From contig NZ_LIVX01000008.1 of assembly GCF_001905665.1 (NCBI RefSeq), positions 248,001 to 312,000 on the forward strand: DNA of 64,000 nucleotides, in the 5' to 3' direction. The DNA is from Streptomyces sp. CB02261. GTDB taxonomy: Bacteria; Actinomycetota; Actinomycetes; Streptomycetales; Streptomycetaceae. A program made the translations under genes and the position numbers. The notes under the pieces were generated by a model. That model saw only the letters and a list, made by a program, of their open reading frames with translations. It made no database searches and was not told the DNA's origin. Each line of letters opens with the position of its first letter. Within the stretch, counting starts at the first letter, position 1. Below, piece by piece: positions 41,228 to 49,824 of this stretch.

Positions 41228-42438
41228 GCGGGCTGTTCCCGGAAGCCCAGGTCCAGGGTGGCGAACCCGCGCAGCATCGGGTTGAAGATGCGTTCGGGCT
41301 CCGGCTCCCGCAGCTCCAGGCCGGGAAGGCGGTCGAGGAGGGTGCGGAACGACACCTGGCCCTCCAGCTCGGCCAGGGCGGCGCCGACGCACACGTGCGG
41401 GCCCCAGCCGAAGGCGAGGTGGCCCGTGGGGTTGCGGGTGAGGTCGAAGGTGTCGGGGTCGTCGAACGCCTCGGGGTCGCGGTTCGCGGAGCCGAGCATC
41501 AGCACCAGCCCGTCCCCCTCCCGGACCTCGGCGCCGCCGAACTCGAAGTCCTCCCGTGCCACGCGCCGGATGAACTGGAGCGGGCTCTCGAAGCGCATGA
41601 TCTCCCGTACGGCGCTGGGCATGAGCTCCGGGCGCTCGTCCAGCAGGGCCCGCTGCTCGGGGTACCGCAGCAGCAGCTCGACGCCGTTGGCCACGAGGTT
41701 CCGGGTGGTCTCGTGCCCGGCGACGATGATCTGGGTGCAGTTCGCCAGGACCTGCTCGGCCGTCATCCACTCGCCCTCGCTCTCCGCGCTGAGGAGCAGG
41801 CTGACCAGGTCGTCGCCGGGGTTCTCCCGCCGCTCGGGGAGCAGCTCGGCGAAGTAGTCCATCATCGAGAGCAGTCCGTCCTGCGCGGCGCGGAACATCT
41901 CGACGGTGGGGCGCAGCGAGCCGGCGAAGTTGAGCAGGTCCTCCGACCAGCGGACGAACGCCGGGTAGTCCTCCGGATTCACGCCGAGCATCTCGGCGAT
42001 CACCTTTGCGGGAAAGGGGTGGGCGTATTCCGTCATGAATTCGGTGCTGCCGCGCTTGACGAAGGCGTCGATCAGGTCGTCACAGACCCGCTGGATCTTG
42101 GGTTCCATCGTGGTGATGAGCCGGCGCGTGAATCCCTGCTGCATCAGCTGACGCAACTGGCGGTGCTCGGGCTGGTCGTGCAGGACGATCCACCGGCTGA
42201 TCGCCTCGTTGAACCGCGCGAATTCGGGCCGGATCTCCTCGGGGAACTGGTTGACGAATCCTCCGGCCTTGCGGGCGGCGGAGAACCGCTCGTCCCGCAG
42301 GGCGGTACGGATGTCGGCGTGGTGCGGAAGGAACCAGGTGCGCCCGGTGTTGGCCGAACTCAGGTGCATCCGCCCGGACTCCCGCATCTGCCGGTACACG
42401 GGGTAGGGGTCACGGAGGAACTCCGGCGTGATCTCCAT
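41224..42438 (-). CDS. Cytochrome P450
   Basis: A 404-aa bacterial P450 with I-helix VAGHETTRNL, EIMR in the ExxR position, and heme motif FGWGPHVCVGAALA with the axial Cys. The N-terminus MEITPEFLRDPYPVYRQMRE is usual. It lies between the KASIII-like genes in the long leftward operon, overlapping the next gene by 4 bases. It should carry out an oxidative tailoring step. The substrate is not predictable. Confidence 0.92.
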   Translation of the reverse strand: MEITPEFLRDPYPVYRQMRESGRMHLSSANTGRTWFLPHHADIRTALRDERFSAARKAGGFVNQFPEEIRPEFARFNEAISRWIVLHDQPEHRQLRQLMQQGFTRRLITTMEPKIQRVCDDLIDAFVKRGSTEFMTEYAHPFPAKVIAEMLGVNPEDYPAFVRWSEDLLNFAGSLRPTVEMFRAAQDGLLSMMDYFAELLPERRENPGDDLVSLLLSAESEGEWMTAEQVLANCTQIIVAGHETTRNLVANGVELLLRYPEQRALLDERPELMPSAVREIMRFESPLQFIRRVAREDFEFGGAEVREGDGLVLMLGSANRDPEAFDDPDTFDLTRNPTGHLAFGWGPHVCVGAALAELEGQVSFRTLLDRLPGLELREPEPERIFNPMLRGFATLDLGFREQPA

Positions 42439-42471
42439 CGGTGTGAACTCCTGTCGGTGCGAGGAATCGGT

Positions 42472-43437
42472 TCAGCGGGCGCGAACCGCGGTGAGGCCCC
42501 AGGTGGACGGGCCCGTGGTCAGCATCAGGACGTCGTCCCCGGGTGCGATCCGCCCGCCGCGGTGCAGATCGGCCAGGTCGATGAGGGTGTCGGCGGCGAA
42601 GCAGTGCCCGAGACGGGCGATGTTGGCGGTGTACAGACGCTCCGCCGGTACGCCGGCCAGCGTGGCGAACTCCGTGAGGACCGGGCGCGAGTAGTGGTTG
42701 GAGAGCATCCAGGCGAAGCCGTCCGTGGGCGTGTCGAGCGCGGCGCGGCAGACGCGGATGCCCTTGACGATCTCCAGGTGCTTGCGCAGCCCCTGCCCCT
42801 TGGCGAGCGCCCGCATGGGGGCGCTGGAGTGCTGGACGGTGGGGCCGAGGCGGAAGTCGCCCGGGATCTCCGTGGAGACCAGGCAGGAGGCGGCGCCGTC
42901 GCCGTTGACGGTCACCGCGTTGGGCATGGCCCGGTACTCGCCGGGGAGCGGCGGGACGGCGTCGGCGCTGACGCACAGCACCGTGCGGTGGACGCCGGAG
43001 GCGACCAGTGCCCGCGCCAGTCGCAGGACGGAGCCGGTGTTGCCGGACTCGGCGAGCCACACGAGGGACAGTTGGGCGTGGCCCAGTCCGTGGGGTTCGA
43101 GGACGAGGCGGGCGATCGTGTCGGTCAGCTTCGCCGGATCGCCCGGCGGGGGGTGCCCCTCGCCCCAGTAGCTGCACGTGCCGTAGAGCACGGCGTCGAC
43201 GCTCCGCGGGTCGGTCCCGGCGACGGCGAGCGTCTCGGCGACGGCCCGGGCGGCGAGCTCGGCCGGTGTCTCCCGGGCGACCGAGCAGTCGGCGAAGCCG
43301 TGGGCCCGCAACCGGTCGAGCAGCTCGTCGGGGGTGTCGGGCGGCACCGCGCGTTCGATCGGGAGGGACGCGCCGACGGCGTACCCGAGCCCGCCGAGTC
43401 CGACGTCCGGCCCGGCGCGGTGGTGGGAGCTGGTCAT
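42472..43437 (-). CDS. KASIII-like protein with Ser in place of catalytic Cys
   Basis: A 321-aa thiolase-fold KASIII homologue. Aligned with its neighbour (FLGQCTN), the nucleophile position reads WLAESGN, so Cys is replaced by Ser131. NIARLGHCFAADTLIDLADL keeps the His-containing motif shared by both proteins, and VNGDGAASCLV and TTGPSTWG are family blocks. A natural Ser variant is known in DpsC, the starter-unit KASIII of daunorubicin synthesis. It may therefore be an acyltransferase rather than a condensing enzyme. It probably pairs with the Cys-bearing protein encoded 2 bp away. Confidence 0.8.
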   Translation of the reverse strand: MTSSHHRAGPDVGLGGLGYAVGASLPIERAVPPDTPDELLDRLRAHGFADCSVARETPAELAARAVAETLAVAGTDPRSVDAVLYGTCSYWGEGHPPPGDPAKLTDTIARLVLEPHGLGHAQLSLVWLAESGNTGSVLRLARALVASGVHRTVLCVSADAVPPLPGEYRAMPNAVTVNGDGAASCLVSTEIPGDFRLGPTVQHSSAPMRALAKGQGLRKHLEIVKGIRVCRAALDTPTDGFAWMLSNHYSRPVLTEFATLAGVPAERLYTANIARLGHCFAADTLIDLADLHRGGRIAPGDDVLMLTTGPSTWGLTAVRAR

Positions 43438-43439
43438 CG

Positions 43440-44375
43440 TCAGGCCTCGCAGCGGATGAAGGAGGTGGCGCTGTAGAGGTAGTTGGCGCCGACGCCGATC
43501 GCGAGGAGGGCGTCGCCGTCCGAGGTCTCGCCCCGTTCCGCGAGCTCGCTCAGGGTGATCAGCTGGTCGTACGCGAAGCAGTGGCCGAGGGTGCCGACGC
43601 CCTCGGTCGGCACCCGGTCGAAGGGGATGCCGAGGGTGGCGGCGAAGTTGCGGAGCACCGGGCGCGCGTGGTGGGCGAGGACCAGCTTGGCGTACGCCTC
43701 GGGGGCCCGTCCGGTGGACTTGGTGAGCCTGCCGACCACGTCCCCGAGGGCGCCGGTGAAGCCGTCGATGTACCGCAGCAGGTCGCGCTGCGGGTGCAGC
43801 GCGTGCAGTTCGGGCCGGTAGCAGTGCTCGACGCGCTCGACCAGGTGGCCGTCGGTCCTCTGCCGCGAGAGCAGGCAGGTGACGAGGGTGTCGCTGAAGA
43901 CGGACACGTCGCCCGGCAGGACCCGTGCGGCGCGCCCGTCGTCGAGGGCGTCGACGCCGAGCAGCAGCACGTTGTCGAGGCCCTGGGTGGCCGCGAGGCC
44001 CTGGGCGACGGTGAGGGCCGACGAGAAGTTGGTGCACTGGCCGAGGAACATGCCGAGGGGGAAGGCGTCCCGGATGCCGAACCGGGCGCAGAGTGCGGCG
44101 AGGTCGGCGTGGTCGTCGTAGGCGGAGAAGGTGGAGGAGAAGAACAGCACCGCGTCGACGTCGGCGGCCGGGAGGCCGGTGCGGTCGAGGGTCTCCGCGA
44201 GGCAGTCCGCGTAGAGGGTGCTGGGCGGTTCCTCGAAGACCGCGTACCGGGTCAGGCCGCCGCGGCGCAGCGCTGCGACGGAGGCGGCGGAGACCGCTCC
44301 GTCGTCGGTGAGCCGGTCCAGGTCGTGCCAGTGTCCGTGGCGGCGGCTGAGTCCGCTCAGATGGACGGCCGTCAT
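43440..44375 (-). CDS. KASIII-like acyltransferase/ketosynthase with Cys
   Basis: A 311-aa KASIII-like protein with Cys114 in FLGQCTNFSSALTVAQGL, the expected nucleophile, and LGHCFAYDQLITLSEL, which holds the His. The region replacing the PHQAN motif is LAHHARPVLRNF, so it is not a standard FabH. Such divergent KASIII enzymes can form C-C, ester or amide bonds between carrier- or CoA-bound acyl groups. It neighbours a free A domain and the Ser-variant paralogue. It overlaps the A-domain gene's stop by 4 bases. Confidence 0.82.
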   Translation of the reverse strand: MTAVHLSGLSRRHGHWHDLDRLTDDGAVSAASVAALRRGGLTRYAVFEEPPSTLYADCLAETLDRTGLPAADVDAVLFFSSTFSAYDDHADLAALCARFGIRDAFPLGMFLGQCTNFSSALTVAQGLAATQGLDNVLLLGVDALDDGRAARVLPGDVSVFSDTLVTCLLSRQRTDGHLVERVEHCYRPELHALHPQRDLLRYIDGFTGALGDVVGRLTKSTGRAPEAYAKLVLAHHARPVLRNFAATLGIPFDRVPTEGVGTLGHCFAYDQLITLSELAERGETSDGDALLAIGVGANYLYSATSFIRCEA

Positions 44376-46045
44376 CTGCCCTCCCAACGTCGTGCCATCT
44401 CGTGGCGGTCGGTCTTTCCGTTGCTGGTGAGGGGGATCTCCTCGACGACCCGGAACCTGCTGGGCACCATGTACCGGGGCAGGTGCCGGACGGCGTGCCG
44501 GCGCAGCTCGTCGGCCAGGTCCCCGGCCGCGGGCGCGGGGGCGCACGGCCGGACGAAGGCCACGATCGTCCCGCCGCCGCCGGCGCCGTCCCCGTCGTCC
44601 TCCCCCGTGACGACGGTGGCCGCGAGGTCCACCGCGGGGTGGCCGAGGAGGCACGCGTCGATCTCCTCCAGCTCGACGCGGTTGCCGCGGATCTTCACCT
44701 GGCTGTCCTTGCGGGCGTGGAAGTAGAACTCCCCGTCCTCGTCCCTGGACGCGAGGTCCCCCGAGCGGAACGCGCGGCGCCCCGTGCCCAGGGGGCTCGG
44801 CACCAGTGCCGCCGCCGTCGTCCCCGGGTCCTGCCAGTACCCGTCGAAGAGCGCGTCGCCCTCGATGTAGAGCTCGGCGACCTCGCCGGGCCGGTCCGCG
44901 GGCGAGCCGTCCTCGCGCACCAGGTACATGCGCATGCCGTCGATGGCGCGGGTGCCGAACGGCACCCGGCCGTCGCGGTGCGGGATCTCCTTGTCGGCGA
45001 GGACCTTCCACGCGCAGGCGATGGACTCCGAGTGGCCGAAGCCGTTGACGAGCCGGGCGTGGGGCAGCGCGCGGCGCAGCTCCTGGAGGCCGCGCAGGGG
45101 GAAGCCCTCGCCCGCGTACAGCACGGTGTCGAGCGCGGTCTCGGCGAGCAGGTCCGCCGCCCCCGCGTCCAGGACTCCGCGCCAGATCGACGGCACCCCG
45201 TTCATCTGGGTCACCTCGTGGCGCTGGAGGTGGCGCACAAGACCCTGCGGCTGCTGGAGGAGCAGGGCCGGTACCTGGACGAGGCAGCCGCCCGCGCCGA
45301 GCGCGAGGCCGAGGTCGAGGAGGGAGAAGTCGAACTGGAGCGGCGAGGTGCTGCCCAGGCGGACCCCCGGCCGCACGCCGAACGCGCCGAACCCCTCGTA
45401 GAACGAGACGACGGCGCCGTGACTCATGACGATGCCCTTGGGCTCGCCGGTGGAGCCCGACGTGAAGATGACGTACAGCGGGTCGGACGGCAGGGGTTCG
45501 TGGCGCTCCCCCGGTGGCCGCTGGGCGCCGGTCAGCTCCAGGTGCCCGTCCGGGGTGAGCGTCCCGACGGCGGTCCCGGGGGTGCCCTCGGGGGCGCGGC
45601 CCGGCGGGGTGATGTGGGCACTGGGCGCGGTCCTGCGCACGATGTTGGCCTTGCGTCCGGCCGGCAGGTCGGGCCCGAGCGGCACGAACACGAGCCCCAG
45701 GGAGGCCGCCGCGATCTCCAGGGCCACCGCCTCGGGGCACGGGGCGAACTCCAGGGCGATCCGCTCCCCCGCTCGCAGCCCGTGGGCGTGCAGGGCGTCG
45801 GCCAGGGCCGCCACGCGGTCGGCGAGCAGGCCGTGGCTCCACACCTGGTCGCGGCAGATCAGCGCGGGCGCGTCCGGCGTGAGCCGCGCAGCCCGCAGCA
45901 GATAGGTGTGGAAGAGCCCGGGACCGCCGTCGCGGACACCGAGCGCGGAGGTGCCTTCGCCCACACCGGGCCCGGGGCCGCCGTCGCGCACACCGGGCCC
46001 GGGGCCGCCGGGCCCCGTTCCGGCCGCGTCGTGTCCGGTGCTCAC
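44372..46045 (-). CDS. Free-standing adenylation domain
   Basis: A 557-aa AMP-forming enzyme of the NRPS A-domain type without T domain. It has FTSGSTGEPKGIV (A3), FDFSLLDLGL (A4), NGFGHSES in place of the usual GPTE (A5), FRSGDLAS (A7) and NGKTD with Lys (A10). My reading of the pocket is D-F-L-N-L-A-G-A-C-K, which I cannot assign. An N-terminal Gly/Pro-rich extension of about 40 residues precedes the fold. The start is GTG. It probably loads an acid onto the separate carrier protein at 55401 or another T domain. Confidence 0.88.
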   Translation of the reverse strand: MSTGHDAAGTGPGGPGPGVRDGGPGPGVGEGTSALGVRDGGPGLFHTYLLRAARLTPDAPALICRDQVWSHGLLADRVAALADALHAHGLRAGERIALEFAPCPEAVALEIAAASLGLVFVPLGPDLPAGRKANIVRRTAPSAHITPPGRAPEGTPGTAVGTLTPDGHLELTGAQRPPGERHEPLPSDPLYVIFTSGSTGEPKGIVMSHGAVVSFYEGFGAFGVRPGVRLGSTSPLQFDFSLLDLGLALGAGGCLVQVPALLLQQPQGLVRHLQRHEVTQMNGVPSIWRGVLDAGAADLLAETALDTVLYAGEGFPLRGLQELRRALPHARLVNGFGHSESIACAWKVLADKEIPHRDGRVPFGTRAIDGMRMYLVREDGSPADRPGEVAELYIEGDALFDGYWQDPGTTAAALVPSPLGTGRRAFRSGDLASRDEDGEFYFHARKDSQVKIRGNRVELEEIDACLLGHPAVDLAATVVTGEDDGDGAGGGGTIVAFVRPCAPAPAAGDLADELRRHAVRHLPRYMVPSRFRVVEEIPLTSNGKTDRHEMARRWEGR

Positions 46046-47259
46046 TCCGCTTCGGAGGCGGCGGCCTCCGCCGCGCGGGCGGCCTCCTGCTGCTGGCGGG
46101 ACAGTTCGTCGCGGAAGGCCTCGGCGGCGGCGGAGCTGCTGAGGTACTCGGTGTCCGGCGCGCCGGGGCGGCCCAGTTCGATCGCGATGGTGTTGGGGCG
46201 GACGAGCGTGGCGAGGAGGACGGACCGGCCGAGGGCCGTGGTGAGGACCGCGGCGAGGGCGTCCAGGTCGGCGTCGCTGGTGACCTCCAGGTCGAAGCCG
46301 AGGTTGTGGAAGCGGCTCGGGACCTCGCGGAGCACGTTCTGCATGCCGCGGATGTCCAGCCGTCCACCGCTGGCGACGTGCAGTTCGTCGACCGGCGTCC
46401 CCGTGCGGTCGGTCTCCTCGCGGACGAGGCCGACGAGTTCGCCGCAGACGGCGGAGAGCAGCAGCTCCTGCGGGTTGGGGCCCTTGCCGATGCCGAGCAT
46501 CTGCTTGGACTGGTCGACGACGAGGACGGAGGCGCCCTCGCGGCGCGTCCCGCCGTGCTCCAGCGAGGTCCGGGCGTGGACCTCGGTGCCGTACTCCCAG
46601 CGCAGGTGGACCTCCAGGAGGGCCGGGTCGGCGGCGGGGGCCCCGGCGTCCGGGGCGGCGGCCGGCGCGTACGGCAGCGTCAGCGTCTCCCGGCGGCCGT
46701 CGCCGCGGGTGACCAGCGCCCTGAGCGTGAGGTCGGCCTCGTCGAGGAACACCCGGTGGTTCGGGCTGAACGCCGTGACCAGGCGGTTGACCCCCTGGAC
46801 CACGTCGTCGGAGGCCCCGCACGTGACCGTGCAGCGCCAGGCGAGGCCGAGCAGCCCGGCCCCCGCCGCCGCGTGGCCCGAGGCGTCCAGGGGCAGTTCG
46901 GCCCGCGCGGTCAGTTCGATCTCGTCGAGGGCCACTCCGCGCCCGGTGAAGCCGTTGACGTGGGTGATCAGCGCGCAGGCGCCGAGCGCGGTCAGGGCCG
47001 ACTCGTAGGGGCTGGTGAGCGGGTCGATGCGCCCGGCGGCCGTCACGGCGTCCTGGGGCCGGGTGCGGTGGGAGAGCTGGTCGACGCGGAAGCCGCGGGC
47101 CATCCGGACGGAGCCGTGCCGGGCGGTCCGTACGTGGGTCGCGACGCCGTCCCTGGCCGGGTGTCCGGTGACCCGGAAGTCGATCAGCGCCTCCTCGGGC
47201 TTCTCCCGGATCTCGTGGATCAGCTCCGACACACCGCTGATGTTCAGTCCGTTGCGCAT
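46042..47259 (-). CDS. Tandem OsmC-like protein
   Basis: A 405-aa protein with two OsmC-like halves. The first has SPYESALTALGACALITHVNG around residue 83, the second GPNPQELLLSAVCGELVGLV around residue 265; each contains the conserved PxExLLxAxxxC block with one Cys. OsmC/Ohr proteins reduce peroxides through cysteine thiols, but some homologues have lost one Cys and their function is unknown. A two-domain fusion inside an NRPS operon is unusual. With a Cys-activating NRPS and a cystathionine-type enzyme nearby, handling of reactive sulfur or peroxide is possible. Confidence 0.8.
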   Translation of the reverse strand: MRNGLNISGVSELIHEIREKPEEALIDFRVTGHPARDGVATHVRTARHGSVRMARGFRVDQLSHRTRPQDAVTAAGRIDPLTSPYESALTALGACALITHVNGFTGRGVALDEIELTARAELPLDASGHAAAGAGLLGLAWRCTVTCGASDDVVQGVNRLVTAFSPNHRVFLDEADLTLRALVTRGDGRRETLTLPYAPAAAPDAGAPAADPALLEVHLRWEYGTEVHARTSLEHGGTRREGASVLVVDQSKQMLGIGKGPNPQELLLSAVCGELVGLVREETDRTGTPVDELHVASGGRLDIRGMQNVLREVPSRFHNLGFDLEVTSDADLDALAAVLTTALGRSVLLATLVRPNTIAIELGRPGAPDTEYLSSSAAAEAFRDELSRQQQEAARAAEAAASEAE

Positions 47260-47302
47260 GCTCTTCTCCTGCTCGCTGTCTCTGCGGGGGTGGGGCGGGT
47301 GC

Positions 47303-48586
47303 TCACAGGCCGGTAAGTGCCTGGTCCAGGTCCGCGATCAGGTCCTCGGCGTCCTCGATGCCGACGGAGAACCGCACGAGTCCCGGCTCGATGCCGACCT
47401 CCCGGCGCTGACGCTCGGTCAGGACGCTGTGCGAGGTGTTGAACGGCAGGCTGACCAGGGACTCCACTCCGCCGAGGCTGGTGGCCACCACGGGCACCCG
47501 CAGCCGGTCGAGGAGCCGCAGGGCGCCCTCGTCCCCGGACTCGACCTCGAAGCTCACCATCCCGCCCCAGGCGTCGGGGCTGTAGTCGAACAGGTCCTTG
47601 TACGGGTAGTCGGCCAGCGAGGGGTGGTGCACGCGGCGCACCGCGGGGTGCTGGGCGAGGAAGGCGGCGACGGCGGCGGCGTTCTCCGCGTGCGCGCGCA
47701 TCCGGGGTACGAGGGTCTTGAGGCCGCGCTCCAGGAGGAAGCACATCATCGCGTCGAGGGAGCCGCCGAACTTCAGCATCTGGCTCCACAGGCGGTCCAC
47801 GTACTTGCGCGGTCCGGTGGCCACGCCGGCGGTGACGTCGCTGTGGCCGTTGAGGTACTTCGTACAGCTGTGGATGACGATGTGCGCGCCGTGCTCCAGC
47901 GGGCGGGCGTACAGCGGGGTGAGGAAGGTGTTGTCGATGACGAGGAGCAGGTCGAGCTCCTTGGCCAGCCGGCCGAGCTCGACCAGGGGGATCGCCTTGA
48001 GCAGCGGGTTCGTCAGGGTCTCGAAGAAGAGCACCTGCGTCTCGTCCCGCACGGCCGCGCGGATCTCCTCGATGTCGGTGGGGTCGACGAAGGTCACGGT
48101 GCGGCCGAGCTGGTGCATGTCCTCGCGCAGCAGGTTGTACGTGCCGCCGTAGACGTCGCGGGAGCTGACGATGTGCCCGCCGTGGTTGGTGAGGGCCAGG
48201 AGCGCGGTGGTGATGGCCGCCATCCCGGAGGAGAAGAGCAGGGAGCTCTCCCCGTTCTCCAGGGCCGCGATCTTCTCCTGGACCGCCCACTGGTTGGGCG
48301 ATCCGTACCGGCCGTAGATCGCCACGTCACGGATGTGGCCCTGGTCGAAGGCCTTGTAGGTGTCCTCGGAGAAGACGAAGGTGCTGCTCTGGAAGATCGG
48401 GGTGCCGACGGCGCCGGTGACGGGGTCCACGTACGTTCCGGCGTGGACGCTGCGGGTGCTGGGCCCGGTGCCGTCCACGACGGTCTGCTGCGGCAGCCGG
48501 GGTCCGGGGACGCGGCCGCGCTCCAGGCTGTTCGTCCACTGGTGCTCCTCGCTGGAGCCCGGAGTGTTGCCTATCGCCCTTGCCAT
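47303..48586 (-). CDS. Cys/Met-metabolism PLP enzyme (cystathionine gamma-synthase/lyase type)
   Basis: A 427-aa fold-type I PLP enzyme. It contains TPIFQSSTFVF, YGRYGSPNQ, SSGMAAI, DNTFLTPLYARPLEHGA and the PLP Lys in SCTKYLNGHSDV, then SLGGVESLVSLP. This is the MetB/MetC/MGL family, which makes or breaks C-S bonds of Cys, homocysteine or cystathionine. It overlaps the flavoprotein gene by 16 bp. Inside an operon with a Cys-specific NRPS module it may supply a modified Cys or release sulfur. Reaction type cannot be chosen from sequence. Confidence 0.9.
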   Translation of the reverse strand: MARAIGNTPGSSEEHQWTNSLERGRVPGPRLPQQTVVDGTGPSTRSVHAGTYVDPVTGAVGTPIFQSSTFVFSEDTYKAFDQGHIRDVAIYGRYGSPNQWAVQEKIAALENGESSLLFSSGMAAITTALLALTNHGGHIVSSRDVYGGTYNLLREDMHQLGRTVTFVDPTDIEEIRAAVRDETQVLFFETLTNPLLKAIPLVELGRLAKELDLLLVIDNTFLTPLYARPLEHGAHIVIHSCTKYLNGHSDVTAGVATGPRKYVDRLWSQMLKFGGSLDAMMCFLLERGLKTLVPRMRAHAENAAAVAAFLAQHPAVRRVHHPSLADYPYKDLFDYSPDAWGGMVSFEVESGDEGALRLLDRLRVPVVATSLGGVESLVSLPFNTSHSVLTERQRREVGIEPGLVRFSVGIEDAEDLIADLDQALTGL

Positions 48587-49824
48587 GAGGGTGCCCTTTC
48601 GTCGTTCGGTGCTGAGGTCGGTGCGGGGTCCAGTGCCCGGACGATCCGGTCCGCGTCGGTGCCGTGGAAGAGGTTGATCCCGACCCGGCCGACGCCGTCG
48701 TCACCGATCCGCGGGTAGCCGAGGCCGAGGGCGTACACCCCGGGGACGGGGCCGCCGTGCCGGGAGAGGACGCGGCAGCCGTCGTCCACGGCCGTGGTGC
48801 CGCGCCGGGTGCGGAGCGGGATCCATTCGCCGGACGCCGTGCGCAGGGGAACGTCGGCCGTCCGGTAGCCGGAGGCGTGGACGAGGAGCGCGGAGTCGGC
48901 GGTCGCCCGCCTGGCCTCCGCACTGCCGGCGGCGCACAGCCGGACCCGTGGCTCGACGCCGCCGATGACCCGTTCGCACATCTGGCGGCTGCGGCCCCGG
49001 AGTCCGCTGAAGCGGTTCACCTTGCCGGTGTCCGGACAGACCGTCAGGGTCTGCCCCGTCAGGGGCCCCTCCGCGCGGGCCCGCTGCATGCTGTCGTACG
49101 ACAGGGAGAGCGAACGGTGGACGACGGTGATGGCGCCGGCCGTGAGCCGGTGGCCGAGCCGCTCCAGGAGCAGTTCCACCGTCGCGAACCCGCTGTGCGA
49201 GGCGCCGACGACGACGATCCGGCCGCCGCCGCGCAGCACCGCGCTCGCCCGGTCGAGCGCCCCGCTGAGCAGCTCGGCGGAGGCGACGACCCGCTCGGGC
49301 GGTACGCCGAGGTCACGCGCGGTCCGGTCGGTGTCCTCCCAGCCTCCGGTGGCGAGGACGACGTGGGCCGAGGTCGTCAGTTCCGTGCCGTCCGCGCCGA
49401 GGCTCGTCCAGGTGCCGTCGTCGTTGCGGCGGAGTTCGGCGACGCGCGCGCCGAGCCGAACGGCAGTGGGTGAGAGCACGTCCTGTTCGAGGACGTCGGC
49501 GATGTCGTTGAGGAACCGGCCCACGAGCCGCAGCGGTACGGCCTGTTCCACGGCCAGGGCGAGTTCCCGGCCCGCGGGCATGCGGAGCGCGCGGCCGAGG
49601 ACCCCCGTCGGGCACACGCCGTCGGTGAAGTCGCCGGCCCGGGAGTTGGAGTGGATGGCGTACGGGAAGCGGGAGCGCAGCAGCCTTTCCCGGTCCGGTG
49701 CGGCGTCCAGGAAGCGGAGTCCGGCGCCGGCGAGCCGGGAGAGGTGTCCGGCCCGGTCCGCCGCGAGCGGGATGCCCAGCGCGGCGGCGCCGAAGCCCAC
49801 GACCTGACAGTGAGGTACGGTCAC
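48571..49824 (-). CDS. FAD/NAD(P)-binding flavoprotein (monooxygenase-like)
   Basis: A 417-aa protein with an N-terminal FAD-binding VVGFGAAALGIPLA and a second dinucleotide motif VVVGASHSGFATVELL near residue 205. SSYRTADVPLR-like and GVYALGLGYPRIGDDG near the end complete the flavin site. The layout resembles lysine/ornithine N-hydroxylases and related flavin monooxygenases. GTGA overlap with the NRPS stop couples their translation. It may oxidise the thiazoline, an amine or sulfur in the product. Confidence 0.75.
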   Translation of the reverse strand: MTVPHCQVVGFGAAALGIPLAADRAGHLSRLAGAGLRFLDAAPDRERLLRSRFPYAIHSNSRAGDFTDGVCPTGVLGRALRMPAGRELALAVEQAVPLRLVGRFLNDIADVLEQDVLSPTAVRLGARVAELRRNDDGTWTSLGADGTELTTSAHVVLATGGWEDTDRTARDLGVPPERVVASAELLSGALDRASAVLRGGGRIVVVGASHSGFATVELLLERLGHRLTAGAITVVHRSLSLSYDSMQRARAEGPLTGQTLTVCPDTGKVNRFSGLRGRSRQMCERVIGGVEPRVRLCAAGSAEARRATADSALLVHASGYRTADVPLRTASGEWIPLRTRRGTTAVDDGCRVLSRHGGPVPGVYALGLGYPRIGDDGVGRVGINLFHGTDADRIVRALDPAPTSAPNDERAPSWQGR

